A stretch of DNA of 41,083 bases from an uncultured Eubacteriales bacterium (lineage in GTDB: Bacteria > Bacillota > Clostridia > Christensenellales > Aristaeellaceae). Within the stretch, counting starts at the first letter, position 1. Each line of letters begins with the position of its first letter. Both the position numbers and the translations under genes were made by a program. The notes below the pieces were generated by a model that worked only from the letters and a program-made list of their open reading frames with translations, ran no database searches and was not told the DNA's origin. The stretch is taken from NCBI GenBank assembly GCA_902778055.1, contig CACYWL010000021.1:1-41083 (forward strand). The letters are read 5' to 3'. Shown here piece by piece: positions 1 to 8,262 of this stretch.

Positions 1-13
1 CTTCGCGGGGGAC

Positions 14-37
14 AAACCGGCAAACACAGGCCGGTTT
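14..37. other. 8-bp inverted repeat (possible weak terminator of an off-window gene)
   Basis: AAACCGGC at 14-21 is perfectly complementary to GCCGGTTT at 30-37 with an 8-nt loop. On the + strand only three T residues close the stem and no longer T-run follows, so as an intrinsic terminator it is weak. It lies just before the promoter at 72-99 and could mark the end of a transcription unit lying before the window. Confidence 0.35.
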
Positions 38-71
38 ATGATCTATAGGTCGATTCGTGATTTATAGACAC

Positions 72-99
72 TTGACAATAAAACAAAAAACGGTACAAT
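72..99 (+). promoter_or_regulatory. sigma-A type promoter upstream of the LRR protein
   Basis: TTGACA at 72-77 and TACAAT at 94-99 are separated by 16 bp. It is the best promoter seen before the LRR gene, although it leaves an untranslated stretch of about 330 nt. That stretch (100-434) is AT-rich; I see no RNA gene in it and only a short unconvincing open frame from 290 that overlaps the start of the LRR gene. Confidence 0.6.
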
Positions 100-434
100 A
101 AAAGTGGTAGCGGATAGAAGATAAATTATTCAAGGTGCTACAAGCGATGTGACTTAACAAGCATAATACTTTCGACATAGTCGCCTAATGAATTGTACCA
201 GTATTAAGGTGTATATTAAGCTTTAATGAGTTGCATTATTTCATAAGATATCTAGTTTTAACAGCTATGTTGAGAAAAAAGGAAGGGATATGAGGAATGT
301 AAGTCGACTAGTGGATAGAGCAATAAATGGGCCAGACCAGTTTTATGGAGGATACGGTCGCTTTCACAAGGAGAATAAAACTGCCTTTTGTTGGGCTACT
401 AATGGAAGTGAAACAGCACAGGAAGGAGCGAAGG

Positions 435-3400
435 ATGGAACTGAAGGGAAAAATGTGTTATGTAGGCTTTTGGCTTTGTTTGTATACAATGCTGTTTTTT
501 GCGATAGGTTTCGCCGAAGTGGATATTAACAAGTCCAACTTTCCAGATGAAGGGTTTAGAAATTATATCATTGATCTTGGAATAGATTTGAATCATGACA
601 ACGTTTTGCAGGATGAAGAAATAGAATCCGTTAAAAATCTGGGTTCGAGTTTGGGATGCGACGGGCAAACAAATAATGTAAATGGTATTGAATACTTCTA
701 TGCTTTGGAAGAACTCGAGTTTACCAATATTCCTGTTAGAAGTATGGATTTCAGTTGCTTTCCAAATTTATGTAAGCTTACTATTACTGCTGGTAAAAGA
801 TCTCCAGTGATTAATGAATTGGACCTAACAAATAACACAAAACTTGAGCAGATTACAGTACAGAAGATTCCTACAACTAAGATATATCTGCCGAAAACCA
901 ATTCGCTTCAAAAGTTAATGCTAGAAGGTTTAGGAATACAAGATATTGATCTGACTAATTCTCCTTGCCTGCGTGAAGTAATTATACAGGATTGCAAATT
1001 GAAAGAATTAGATGTGACCCAAAACCCTGAAATATATATTTTGCAATGTGACAACAATAGAATTCAGAACATAAAATTGTCAAATAATAAAAAGCTTGCA
1101 GTATTTACTTGTAGCTGTAATTTGCTTCAGAATCTCGATCTTACACAATGTACACAGCTAAAAACGCTTCAGGCTGATAACAACAGAATTCGATTCCTCG
1201 ATATGCGAAATAGCGGCAGTATTGAGTATATTAGCTATGAGGGAAACGCAGGGATTAGCATCATTCGTGAAACTGAACAGATGAAACTATCGGTTTTCTC
1301 TGAAAACGATGCTAAAAGTATTGTGGCTGGGAATACTCTTAGGTTTACTGCTAAATTCGTTTTTCCAGAAACAGTAATGAAAAACGACGCGGTAAAATGG
1401 GCAGTAAAAGACTTCACTACAAATTTGATTCCTGACTATGCAAAGATATCAGAGCAGGGCGTTCTTACTGTTAGCAAAAATGTTGAAGAAAGAAAAGAAT
1501 TGGAGGTTTCTGCGAAATCTGAAGTTTTTGGAACAATTGACAGCGTAAGGCTCACTGTTGTTCCTTCAATCGATAAAATAACTCTTGATCATAGTGAAAT
1601 AATACTGTATCTTGGGTCTGAAGAACTATATACAGTATCCATGAAAATCGAGCCTGCGGATGCTAGCCTGGACGAGATTATGTGGAAGATGGATAGGCAA
1701 AACATTATCGAAATTAAAGATCGGAAGGATGGATCAGCTGTATTAACGCCACTTACACCCGGTAAGGTTAAAGTAACTGTATATGAACCAAAGGGAAAAA
1801 AAGCAAACGTAGAAGTAATTGTTAAGGAGCCGGTTACAGGATTGAACCTTATTGTTGAGGATATCGTTTTTCCGGGAGGATCAACAACTATTATTCCAGG
1901 AATTTCACCGGATAACGCCTCTGACACAAAACTAAGGTGGTCGTTAGATGTGGATGACAGCATCGCGGTAATCAACAAGACGGGGAGATTGCAAATTAAC
2001 CCGAGAGCTGAGATTGGAACAATAATCAACGTGACCTGTGAAGCGTTAGGAGCGCCAAGCACTTTAGTTTCTAATCTAAAATTGGAAGTGAGTAATCCAC
2101 CGAGAAAAGGAATAAGGAAAGTTGAAGAAAAAAAGATACCATATAAAGAATATACATTAATTTCACATGGTTATCTGGAAGATGCTCATATTCGTTTTAT
2201 TAGCTCGAATTGGGCAGACTCATATGCGGAAATTGAGACACCAACGGGAGAGAAAGAGGCAACACAGAGTATTACAGTGAATTTGATTTCGGGAGATGAA
2301 GCTTTGAAGAACTTGGTCTCTGTAATTGATTCAACAAAGATGGTTGTGATACAGCGTTCGGTTAACTCAAACCTTAGAGGAGAAGCATACTTCAGCGTGC
2401 GACTGGAGAGCGAGCACTGGTATCGTTTTTTTACTATGAGAGTAAGAGTTGTACCTTTTATGCAAAGTCCATTGGCAAATACTCCAAATGAATTTAAAAT
2501 ACAGATAAAACCAGGGGAATCATTTTCGTTAATGGATTATGAAGACTTGTTTAAGTGCGGGAATGTTGTATATTCTCCTATTATACCTTCAAGTTTTCAT
2601 GCTGACGGAATAACATATAAAGAAAAAAAGATTAGTGTCAATGGAACTACCATTTGGGGTAATAACCCGCGTACTTTTACGGTAGTTCAGAATGGAATAC
2701 ACAAGATAATGATCGATTTCGAGCCCTTAATCGATGGTTGTCAGACAAATATTATAAGAAGAATGCCATTATTCATAGAAGCGCAAGAGCATGTCGTTAT
2801 TGGCCCGGAAAGAGTTAGCCGAGGTAAAACTGCACAATATAGTTTCTCTGACGAAAACATTTCTGTTACGTGGAAGGTGGAAGGTGAAGGGGTTCACATA
2901 GATCAATCAGGATTGATGACTGTTTCGGAAGATGCCTTTTTACACAGCAAATTCAGGATAATTGCGATACCTGAAAACGGCGATATGGAGATTACACTGA
3001 ATGGACAGATAGTCAGTGATACTATTTTTTCAGAAGCTCTATTTTCAACTAAGGTTCAGAAAGGTGCGTTTAAAATAGCATTACCGCAGGCAGATCCATC
3101 GTTGCTTAGAGAATCACCAGAAGGGAAGCATTATCATAGGTATATAGGCGCTGGGTGGGAATGGAGTTGCATAGAAAGTGAACCCTATGCAACGGGAGAA
3201 ACTGGAAGTGATTTTCTTTTTAATACAGGTGTAGAATACTATGCTAAAATATATTACGAGGTTTTCAATAGTATAAAATCATTGGAAGATATGGATAGCG
3301 CTCGTTCTGCTTATTCAATCATTTTGGGAAAACTAAATGCCGCAGAAAGCCGAGAAATAATGATTAATGAACATCCTGCAATGTTAATTATTCTCAATAA

Positions 3401-3566
3401 TGCAGGAGTTATTCTATATGGAAGGAAAAGCCAATTATTACAAATTACTCTCATGAATCAAAAGGAAGGTGAGGATTTGTTTTTGGGAGACATAGGTAAG
3501 GCTTTGCGGAAGTTATATCAGTTTACGATGAACGACCTGATGGAATTAGCCGACCATATAGAATGA
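435..3566 (+). CDS. secreted leucine-rich-repeat protein with bacterial Ig-like domains
   Basis: Predicted exported surface protein of 1043 residues, function unknown. The start at 435 is chosen because GGAAGGAG lies 6 nt before it and it begins directly at a signal peptide (hydrophobic to about residue 26, ending AIGFA); an in-frame ATG at 327 lacks a ribosome site. Residues 51-62 form an EF-hand or dockerin-like loop (D51, N53, D55, E62) inside the FPDEGFRNYI-type segment that often precedes such repeats. Irregular leucine-rich repeats follow at about 84-275, recognisable as LxxLxLxxNxxL-like strings such as LKTLQADNNRIRFLDM. Ig-like (BIG2-type) beta domains are likely at about 283-376, 378-464 and 466-552, with another near 790-860. 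The last 140 residues match nothing I recognise. The gene is markedly AT-rich with A/T-ending codons, unlike everything downstream, which suggests acquisition from elsewhere. Cell-surface binding or adhesion is a guess from architecture. Confidence 0.75.
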   Translation: MELKGKMCYVGFWLCLYTMLFFAIGFAEVDINKSNFPDEGFRNYIIDLGIDLNHDNVLQDEEIESVKNLGSSLGCDGQTNNVNGIEYFYALEELEFTNIPVRSMDFSCFPNLCKLTITAGKRSPVINELDLTNNTKLEQITVQKIPTTKIYLPKTNSLQKLMLEGLGIQDIDLTNSPCLREVIIQDCKLKELDVTQNPEIYILQCDNNRIQNIKLSNNKKLAVFTCSCNLLQNLDLTQCTQLKTLQADNNRIRFLDMRNSGSIEYISYEGNAGISIIRETEQMKLSVFSENDAKSIVAGNTLRFTAKFVFPETVMKNDAVKWAVKDFTTNLIPDYAKISEQGVLTVSKNVEERKELEVSAKSEVFGTIDSVRLTVVPSIDKITLDHSEIILYLGSEELYTVSMKIEPADASLDEIMWKMDRQNIIEIKDRKDGSAVLTPLTPGKVKVTVYEPKGKKANVEVIVKEPVTGLNLIVEDIVFPGGSTTIIPGISPDNASDTKLRWSLDVDDSIAVINKTGRLQINPRAEIGTIINVTCEALGAPSTLVSNLKLEVSNPPRKGIRKVEEKKIPYKEYTLISHGYLEDAHIRFISSNWADSYAEIETPTGEKEATQSITVNLISGDEALKNLVSVIDSTKMVVIQRSVNSNLRGEAYFSVRLESEHWYRFFTMRVRVVPFMQSPLANTPNEFKIQIKPGESFSLMDYEDLFKCGNVVYSPIIPSSFHADGITYKEKKISVNGTTIWGNNPRTFTVVQNGIHKIMIDFEPLIDGCQTNIIRRMPLFIEAQEHVVIGPERVSRGKTAQYSFSDENISVTWKVEGEGVHIDQSGLMTVSEDAFLHSKFRIIAIPENGDMEITLNGQIVSDTIFSEALFSTKVQKGAFKIALPQADPSLLRESPEGKHYHRYIGAGWEWSCIESEPYATGETGSDFLFNTGVEYYAKIYYEVFNSIKSLEDMDSARSAYSIILGKLNAAESREIMINEHPAMLIILNNAGVILYGRKSQLLQITLMNQKEGEDLFLGDIGKALRKLYQFTMNDLMELADHIE

Positions 3567-3575
3567 TCATTCCTT

Positions 3576-3649
3576 AGACAAGCGGTAGGAAAAGCATACC
3601 TTCCTAGCAAACAGAAGTTGTCTGGTGATCGCACTAGGATTTCATAGTG
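3576..3649. other. intergenic inverted repeats between the LRR gene and the MMPL gene
   Basis: AGACAA (3576-3581) pairs with TTGTCT (3618-3623), and inside it TAGGAA (3586-3591) pairs with TTCCTA (3601-3606). A separate CACTA (3632-3636) pairs with TAGTG (3645-3649). There is no T-run, so this is not a normal intrinsic terminator. No clear promoter for the MMPL gene was found here. Confidence 0.3.
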
Positions 3650-3674
3650 TCGTGTTCAGGAAGGAGGGAACACC

Positions 3675-5918
3675 ATGAAACGCGCCGCCCGATGGATCGT
3701 CAGACACCGTCTGCCGCTGACCGCCGTGCTCCTGGACCTGAGCGCGGTCTGCGGCCTTCTGTCCTTTCAGGTTCCGATCAACGCGGACATGACGAAGTAT
3801 CTCCCGGCGGATTCTGCCATGAAGCAGGGTATGGATGTGATGGAGCGGGAGTTCGGAAGCCTGAGCCTTCCGCCGACTCTCCGGGTGATGATTGAGAATC
3901 TGCCGGCGGAGGAGGAGGCCGGGGCCCTGGAGAAACTGAGGGCCTTCTCCGCGGCGGCCTCCGCGGTTCTGAGCGGAAGGAAAAGGGAGGAAGGGACCTC
4001 GTATACCCTTTTCACGGTAACCTTGTCCGCCCCCTACAGGACGCCGGAGGCGCTGGAAACGGAGCACGGGATTCCCGGGGCCTTCCCGGGCAGGAGGACC
4101 ACGGTCCGGAACGACGATGCCAACGGCATGGAAATTCCCCTGTTTATCTATGCCGTCGCCGGGGCGATGCTGCTGGCGGTGCTGTTCACGTTCTGCGCCT
4201 CCTGGGCGGAACCCTTCGTGTTTCTCGCGGTGCTCGGCGCGGCCATCCTGATGAACATGGGCACGAACTTGCTCCTGGGCTCGGTCTCGGTGACGACGCA
4301 TTCCATCAGCGCCATTCTTCAGCTCGTGCTTTCGATGGATTACTCCATCATCCTGATCAACCGTTTCCGGAGAGAGTACGGGACGGAGCGGGACGCGGAA
4401 GAGGCCATGGCCCGGGCGCTGGCCGGAGCGTTTCCCTCCATCGCGAGCAGCGGCATGACCACGGTGGTCGGACTGCTGATGCTGGTTTTCATGCGCTTCC
4501 GAATCGGGGAGGATCTGGGGCTGGTGCTGGCGAAGGGTGTTTTTCTCAGCATGGTCTGCTGCCTGACCCTGCTGCCGGCGGGGATCCTGTTTGCCCGGAG
4601 GGCCATAGAAAGGACAAAGAAGCCCTCGATTCATATCCCGACCCGGGCGCTGGCCAGTTTCGGCTTCCGCGGCCGCCGCGCGGTGGCGGGAGGCTTTGTG
4701 CTGCTGTTTTTCGGCGGATGGTATCTGAGCGGCCTGAGCGGGATCTCCTATTCCCTGAATCAGGAGGACCCCATCGCGGAGTTTTTTCCGAAGGAGAACG
4801 CGATCGTTCTGCTCTACGGAAACCGGGATGAGGCCGCCGCCGGGAGCATCGCGCAGGCGCTGGAAAAGCAGGACGGCGTGAATTCCGTCCTGAGCTGGAG
4901 CACCACCTTCGGCGCGGGACGCAGCGCGGAGGAGATGACGGACTGGCTGGGAAGCGCGCTGGCGGAGGACGGTCCCTTCGCGGGCCTGGCCGGAGGAATG
5001 GCGGGCGCGGAGCTTGCCGCCCTCCGGAACGGCCTGAGTCCGGAAACGGTGGAGGCGCTGTACCGCCTTTACGGGGCGGTGAATGGAGGCGGGCCCGTGC
5101 AGAGACTTTCCCTTGAGCAGCTTGTTTCCTTTCTCCGCCGTCTGTCCGCCGGCCCGCTGGCGGGCCTCCTGGCAGGTGAAAACGCGGAGGAAGGCCTAGC
5201 ACAGGCGGAGGAGATGATGGCGCAGGCCAGGTCGATGCTGGTCGGGCCGGAGCATTCGCTGATGATGATCAGCACCTCCCTCCCGGTGGAGGCGGAGGAA
5301 ACCGGGGCATTTCTGGAGGCTCTGGAGAAGCGCCTCCGGGAAGACCTGACGGAGAAGTACTATCTGATCGGCAACTCGGTCATGAACCGGGAGATGGCGC
5401 AGAGCTTCGGGGGCGAGCTGCTGACCATTACCCTGCTGACCGCGGGAGCCATTCTGCTGGTGGTGCTCCTGACCTTCCGAAACCTGGCGCTGCCCGTGAT
5501 CCTGGTGTCCCTGGTTCAGTGCGGCGTTTTCCTGGCGGTGGCGGCCACCTGGCTGCTGGGGTTCAAAATGTATTTTCTGGCGCTGCTGATCGTGCAGTGC
5601 ATTCTCATGGGCGCCACGGTGGACTACGGCATCCTGCTTGCGGGGTGCTACCGGGAATGCCGGAAGCGGGAAGGGGTCCGCGAGGCGCTGGCGTCCGCCT
5701 GTGCCCAGTCCGTGCACACGGTGCTGACCTCCTCGCTTTTCATGATTTTCGTCACCGGGGCCATCGGCTTCTCCCCCGCGGAACCGACGATTGCCCAGAT
5801 CTGCCAGAGCATATCCCTCGGCGCCGCTGCGGCGGTGCTGCTGGTGCTTTTCGTGCTGCCGGGGCTGCTGGCCGCCCTGGACCGGTTTGTGATTTCCTCC
5901 CGCTCTTCCAACGGTTGA
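3675..5918 (+). CDS. MMPL/RND-family membrane transporter
   Basis: Predicted proton-driven exporter of the MMPL (YdfJ-like) branch of the RND superfamily, 747 residues, in the cytoplasmic membrane. A first membrane helix at about residues 12-31 is followed by an extracellular domain of about 120 residues, then five helices (about 154-306). This half contains the sterol-sensing-domain-like SMDYSIILINRFR segment with D222. A second extracellular domain spans about 360-580, and a repeat helix bundle follows with GATVDYGILLAG near residue 645. The paired DY motifs in the two halves are the likely proton-relay positions. AGGAGG sits 7 nt before the start. The gene stands alone with no adjacent regulator or fusion protein, and its TGA stop lies inside the -35 element of the next promoter. 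The substrate cannot be predicted; family members move lipids, siderophores or hydrophobic compounds. Confidence 0.85.
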   Translation: MKRAARWIVRHRLPLTAVLLDLSAVCGLLSFQVPINADMTKYLPADSAMKQGMDVMEREFGSLSLPPTLRVMIENLPAEEEAGALEKLRAFSAAASAVLSGRKREEGTSYTLFTVTLSAPYRTPEALETEHGIPGAFPGRRTTVRNDDANGMEIPLFIYAVAGAMLLAVLFTFCASWAEPFVFLAVLGAAILMNMGTNLLLGSVSVTTHSISAILQLVLSMDYSIILINRFRREYGTERDAEEAMARALAGAFPSIASSGMTTVVGLLMLVFMRFRIGEDLGLVLAKGVFLSMVCCLTLLPAGILFARRAIERTKKPSIHIPTRALASFGFRGRRAVAGGFVLLFFGGWYLSGLSGISYSLNQEDPIAEFFPKENAIVLLYGNRDEAAAGSIAQALEKQDGVNSVLSWSTTFGAGRSAEEMTDWLGSALAEDGPFAGLAGGMAGAELAALRNGLSPETVEALYRLYGAVNGGGPVQRLSLEQLVSFLRRLSAGPLAGLLAGENAEEGLAQAEEMMAQARSMLVGPEHSLMMISTSLPVEAEETGAFLEALEKRLREDLTEKYYLIGNSVMNREMAQSFGGELLTITLLTAGAILLVVLLTFRNLALPVILVSLVQCGVFLAVAATWLLGFKMYFLALLIVQCILMGATVDYGILLAGCYRECRKREGVREALASACAQSVHTVLTSSLFMIFVTGAIGFSPAEPTIAQICQSISLGAAAAVLLVLFVLPGLLAALDRFVISSRSSNG

Positions 5919-5943
5919 CTTTATCTCGATAAAGTGGTAATGT
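5915..5943 (+). promoter_or_regulatory. promoter of the amino-acid transport operon with an operator-like palindrome
   Basis: TTGACT (5915-5920) and TAATGT (5938-5943) are 17 bp apart. The spacer region holds a perfect inverted repeat, ACTTTAT (5918-5924) and ATAAAGT (5929-5935), around a CTCG centre. This 18-bp element overlaps the -35 box and sits between the two boxes, where a bound protein would block RNA polymerase. The leader then carries a small GCGGT/ACCGC hairpin (5950-5968). The regulator is not encoded nearby. Confidence 0.65.
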
Positions 5944-5993
5944 ATTAGCGCGGTCAAGAAAGAACCGCAGTAATATGCTGGGAGGAAACCGAA

Positions 5994-6767
5994 ATGAGAA
6001 AGATTCTGGCCATGGTGACGGTGCTGGCCCTGATGGTGTGCTGCGGCGCTGCGTCGGCGGACACCTTTATTCAGGGAATTGACCCGGAATACAATCCATT
6101 CAGCTATATGGGGGACAACGGGGAATACACCGGCTTTGACGTGGAGATCTGCAAGGCCGCCTGCGAGGTGGCGGGGCTGGACTATCAGGTGTTTGCGGTG
6201 AACTGGGACAACAAGCTGGTTCAGCTGGATGCCGGGGAATGCGACGTCATCTGGTCCGGCATGACCATCGCGGATACCATGAAGGAAGCGGGATACGTTA
6301 TTTCCGCGCCCTACTATGACAGCAGCCAGGTGCTGGTTGTGAGAAAGGACAGCGGCATCGAGACCTCCGCGGACCTGGCGGGAAAGGTTGTGGCCGTGCA
6401 GCTGGGAACCTCCGGCGAGGCGCTGCTGAACGGGGATCTGTCCGCGCTGAAGGATACCTTCCAGGAGCTGGTGACCACCGAGAACTTCCTCATGGCCTTT
6501 ACGGAGCTGGAGGGCGGCGCGGTGGATGCCGTTTTCGTGGATTCGCCTGTGGCCGAAAACTATGTCAGCGGCAAGGACAGCCTGAAGATTCTGGATGAGA
6601 CGCTGGGCGCCGAGCAGTATGGCCTGGCCTTCCGGGCGGGCGATGAGGAGCTGTGCGCGAAGATTGAAGCGGCGGTGCAGACCCTGGTGGAGAACGGAAC
6701 CTACGCGGAAATCGCCGCGAAGTATCCGGGCATCGTGAACAATCTGCTTTTCCTGAACGCGAAATGA
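5994..6767 (+). CDS. amino-acid ABC transporter substrate-binding protein
   Basis: Extracellular solute-binding protein of the SBP_bac_3 type, 257 residues, that captures a polar amino acid for the permease and ATPase encoded next. A cleavable signal peptide of about 22 residues ends in ASA. The mature part starts with the usual DPEYNPFSYMGDNGEYTGFD pattern, then WDNKLVQLDAGECDVIWSGM and a PYYDSSQVLVV strand, all typical of the family. The two cysteines near the end of the signal (VCCG) do not form a normal lipobox, because the residue before either Cys is not Gly, Ala or Ser. Most Gram-positive binding proteins are lipoproteins, so how this one is retained is unclear. GGGAGG precedes the start. 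The hairpin after the gene probably raises its level above that of the membrane parts. Confidence 0.88.
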   Translation: MRKILAMVTVLALMVCCGAASADTFIQGIDPEYNPFSYMGDNGEYTGFDVEICKAACEVAGLDYQVFAVNWDNKLVQLDAGECDVIWSGMTIADTMKEAGYVISAPYYDSSQVLVVRKDSGIETSADLAGKVVAVQLGTSGEALLNGDLSALKDTFQELVTTENFLMAFTELEGGAVDAVFVDSPVAENYVSGKDSLKILDETLGAEQYGLAFRAGDEELCAKIEAAVQTLVENGTYAEIAAKYPGIVNNLLFLNAK

Positions 6768-6784
6768 CAGGTAACCGACGGACA

Positions 6785-6815
6785 GCCCGGAGGAGGAGAC
6801 TCCTCCGGGCGTTTT
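6785..6815 (+). terminator. hairpin between binding-protein and permease genes (partial terminator or mRNA stabiliser)
   Basis: GCCCGGAGGAG (6785-6795) pairs perfectly with CTCCTCCGGGC (6800-6810) around a GAGA loop and is followed by GTTTTC. An 11-bp GC-rich stem with a short T-run inside an operon fits partial termination or 3'-end protection that favours the binding protein. Confidence 0.75.
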
Positions 6816-6834
6816 CAGCAGAGGGGAACAGAAA

Positions 6835-7482
6835 ATGACTTTGGCGACGATCGTTCTGAAGATGAGCGAGGGGCTGGGCAAAACCTGCGCCATCTTTTTT
6901 CTGACACTTGTTTTTTCACTGCCCCTGGGGCTGCTGGTCGCGCTGCTGCGGATGAGCCGAAGAAAGGCCGTGTCCGTCGTGACCCGGGGCGTGATTTCCG
7001 TGCTGCGGGGAACGCCGCTGATGCTCCAGCTGCTGGCGGTCACCTACGGGCCCTACTATCTTTTCGGCCTCAGCGTATCCCGGAATAAGCTGATTCCGGT
7101 GGTGATCGCCTTTGCGATCAATTATGCCGCCTATTTCGCGGAGATTTACCGCGGCGGCATCGAAAGCATGCCGGTGGGACAGTATGAGGCGGCGCAGGTG
7201 CTGGGGTATACGAAGACCCAGACCTTTCTCCGGATTATCCTGCCCCAGGTGATCAAGCGGATCCTGCCCTCCATCACCAACGAGGTGGTCACGCTGGTGA
7301 AGGACACCTCCATGGCCTTCACCGTGTCCTATCAGGAGATGTTCACCATCGGCAAGCAGATCGCCAATTCCCAGACCAGCTTTGTGCCCTTCCTGGTGGC
7401 AGGCCTGTTCTACTATGTGTTCAATCTGCTGGTGGACTTCGTCATGGGCCGCGCGGAAAAGCGCATGAGCTATTACCGCTGA
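6835..7482 (+). CDS. amino-acid ABC transporter permease
   Basis: Membrane subunit of a polar amino-acid importer (HisM/GlnP type), 215 residues, a usual length. Hydrophobic helices lie at about 12-35, 50-75, 85-105, 150-170 and 180-205. The EAA loop that docks on the ATPase is seen as EAAQVLGYTKTQTFLRIILP at about residues 120-139, and RGTPLMLQL in the first half is the other family signature. A GAGGGGA ribosome site precedes the ATG. It follows the binding-protein gene after the hairpin and lies 15 nt before the ATPase gene. Ligand specificity cannot be read from the permease. Confidence 0.92.
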   Translation: MTLATIVLKMSEGLGKTCAIFFLTLVFSLPLGLLVALLRMSRRKAVSVVTRGVISVLRGTPLMLQLLAVTYGPYYLFGLSVSRNKLIPVVIAFAINYAAYFAEIYRGGIESMPVGQYEAAQVLGYTKTQTFLRIILPQVIKRILPSITNEVVTLVKDTSMAFTVSYQEMFTIGKQIANSQTSFVPFLVAGLFYYVFNLLVDFVMGRAEKRMSYYR

Positions 7483-7497
7483 GAGGAGGGGCGAGGA

Positions 7498-8262
7498 ATG
7501 AAAAAGCTGCTGGAGATCAATCACTGCAGAAAAAGCTTCGGGGAGCTCCCGGTGCTGACGGACCTGAGCCTCAGCGTCGAGGAAAGCCAGGTGCTGTCCA
7601 TTATCGGCCCCAGCGGCAGCGGGAAATCCACGCTGCTGCGCTGCGCGACGCTGCTGGAGACCATGGACGGGGGAGACCTGATCTACGACGGAAAGTATGC
7701 CGCGCGGGATCAGGAGGGCCGCGCCGTCTATGCCTCGGGAACGGAGCTGAAGGAAATCCGAAACATGTTCGGACTCGTGTTCCAGAACTTCAACCTCTTT
7801 CCGCACTACTCTGTGCTGAAAAACATCATGGAGGCTCCTGTGCTGGTCCAGAAGCGGGACCGGAAGGAGGTGGAGGAAGAAGCCCGGGAGCTGCTGAATC
7901 AGATGGGACTGGCCGACCGGGCGGACGCCTATCCGTTCCAGCTTTCCGGCGGCCAGCAGCAGCGGGTCTCCATTGCCCGCGCGCTGGCGATGAACCCGAA
8001 GATCCTGTTCTTTGACGAGCCGACCTCGGCGCTGGATCCGGAGCTGACGGGGGAGATTCTGCGGGTGATCCGCTCCCTGGCGGAGAAGAAGATGACGATG
8101 GTGATCGTGACCCACGAGATGGCCTTTGCGCGGGATGTGTCCGACTATGTGGTGTTCATGAATGACGGCGCGATCGTGGAGCAGGGAGATCCCCGGGAAG
8201 TGATTGATCACCCGACCCAGGAAAGGACGATTCAGTTCCTGCGGAGACTGACGGAAACATGA
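7498..8262 (+). CDS. amino-acid ABC transporter ATP-binding protein
   Basis: Cytoplasmic ATPase (GlnQ/HisP type) that powers amino-acid uptake with the permease just upstream, 254 residues. Walker [10 protein letters not shown] is at 37-45, the Q-loop is in [13 protein letters not shown], the signature LSGGQQQR is at 149-156, Walker [13 protein letters not shown] starts at 169 with catalytic E174, and the switch histidine is in [10 protein letters not shown]. All key residues are present. An insertion around residues 65-80 ([20 protein letters not shown]) follows the beta-strand after Walker A. GAGGAGGGG precedes the start. Its stop overlaps the start of the racemase gene by 4 nt (ATGA), so the two are translationally coupled. 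Confidence 0.95.
   Translation: MKKLLEINHCRKSFGELPVLTDLSLSVEESQVLSIIGPSGSGKSTLLRCATLLETMDGGDLIYDGKYAARDQEGRAVYASGTELKEIRNMFGLVFQNFNLFPHYSVLKNIMEAPVLVQKRDRKEVEEEARELLNQMGLADRADAYPFQLSGGQQQRVSIARALAMNPKILFFDEPTSALDPELTGEILRVIRSLAEKKMTMVIVTHEMAFARDVSDYVVFMNDGAIVEQGDPREVIDHPTQERTIQFLRRLTET

Noticed and set aside
290..529. A short plus-strand frame overlapping the start of the LRR gene
   Set aside because: The spacing from GGAAGGG is only 2 nt, the product has no known domain, and it runs into the LRR gene in another frame.
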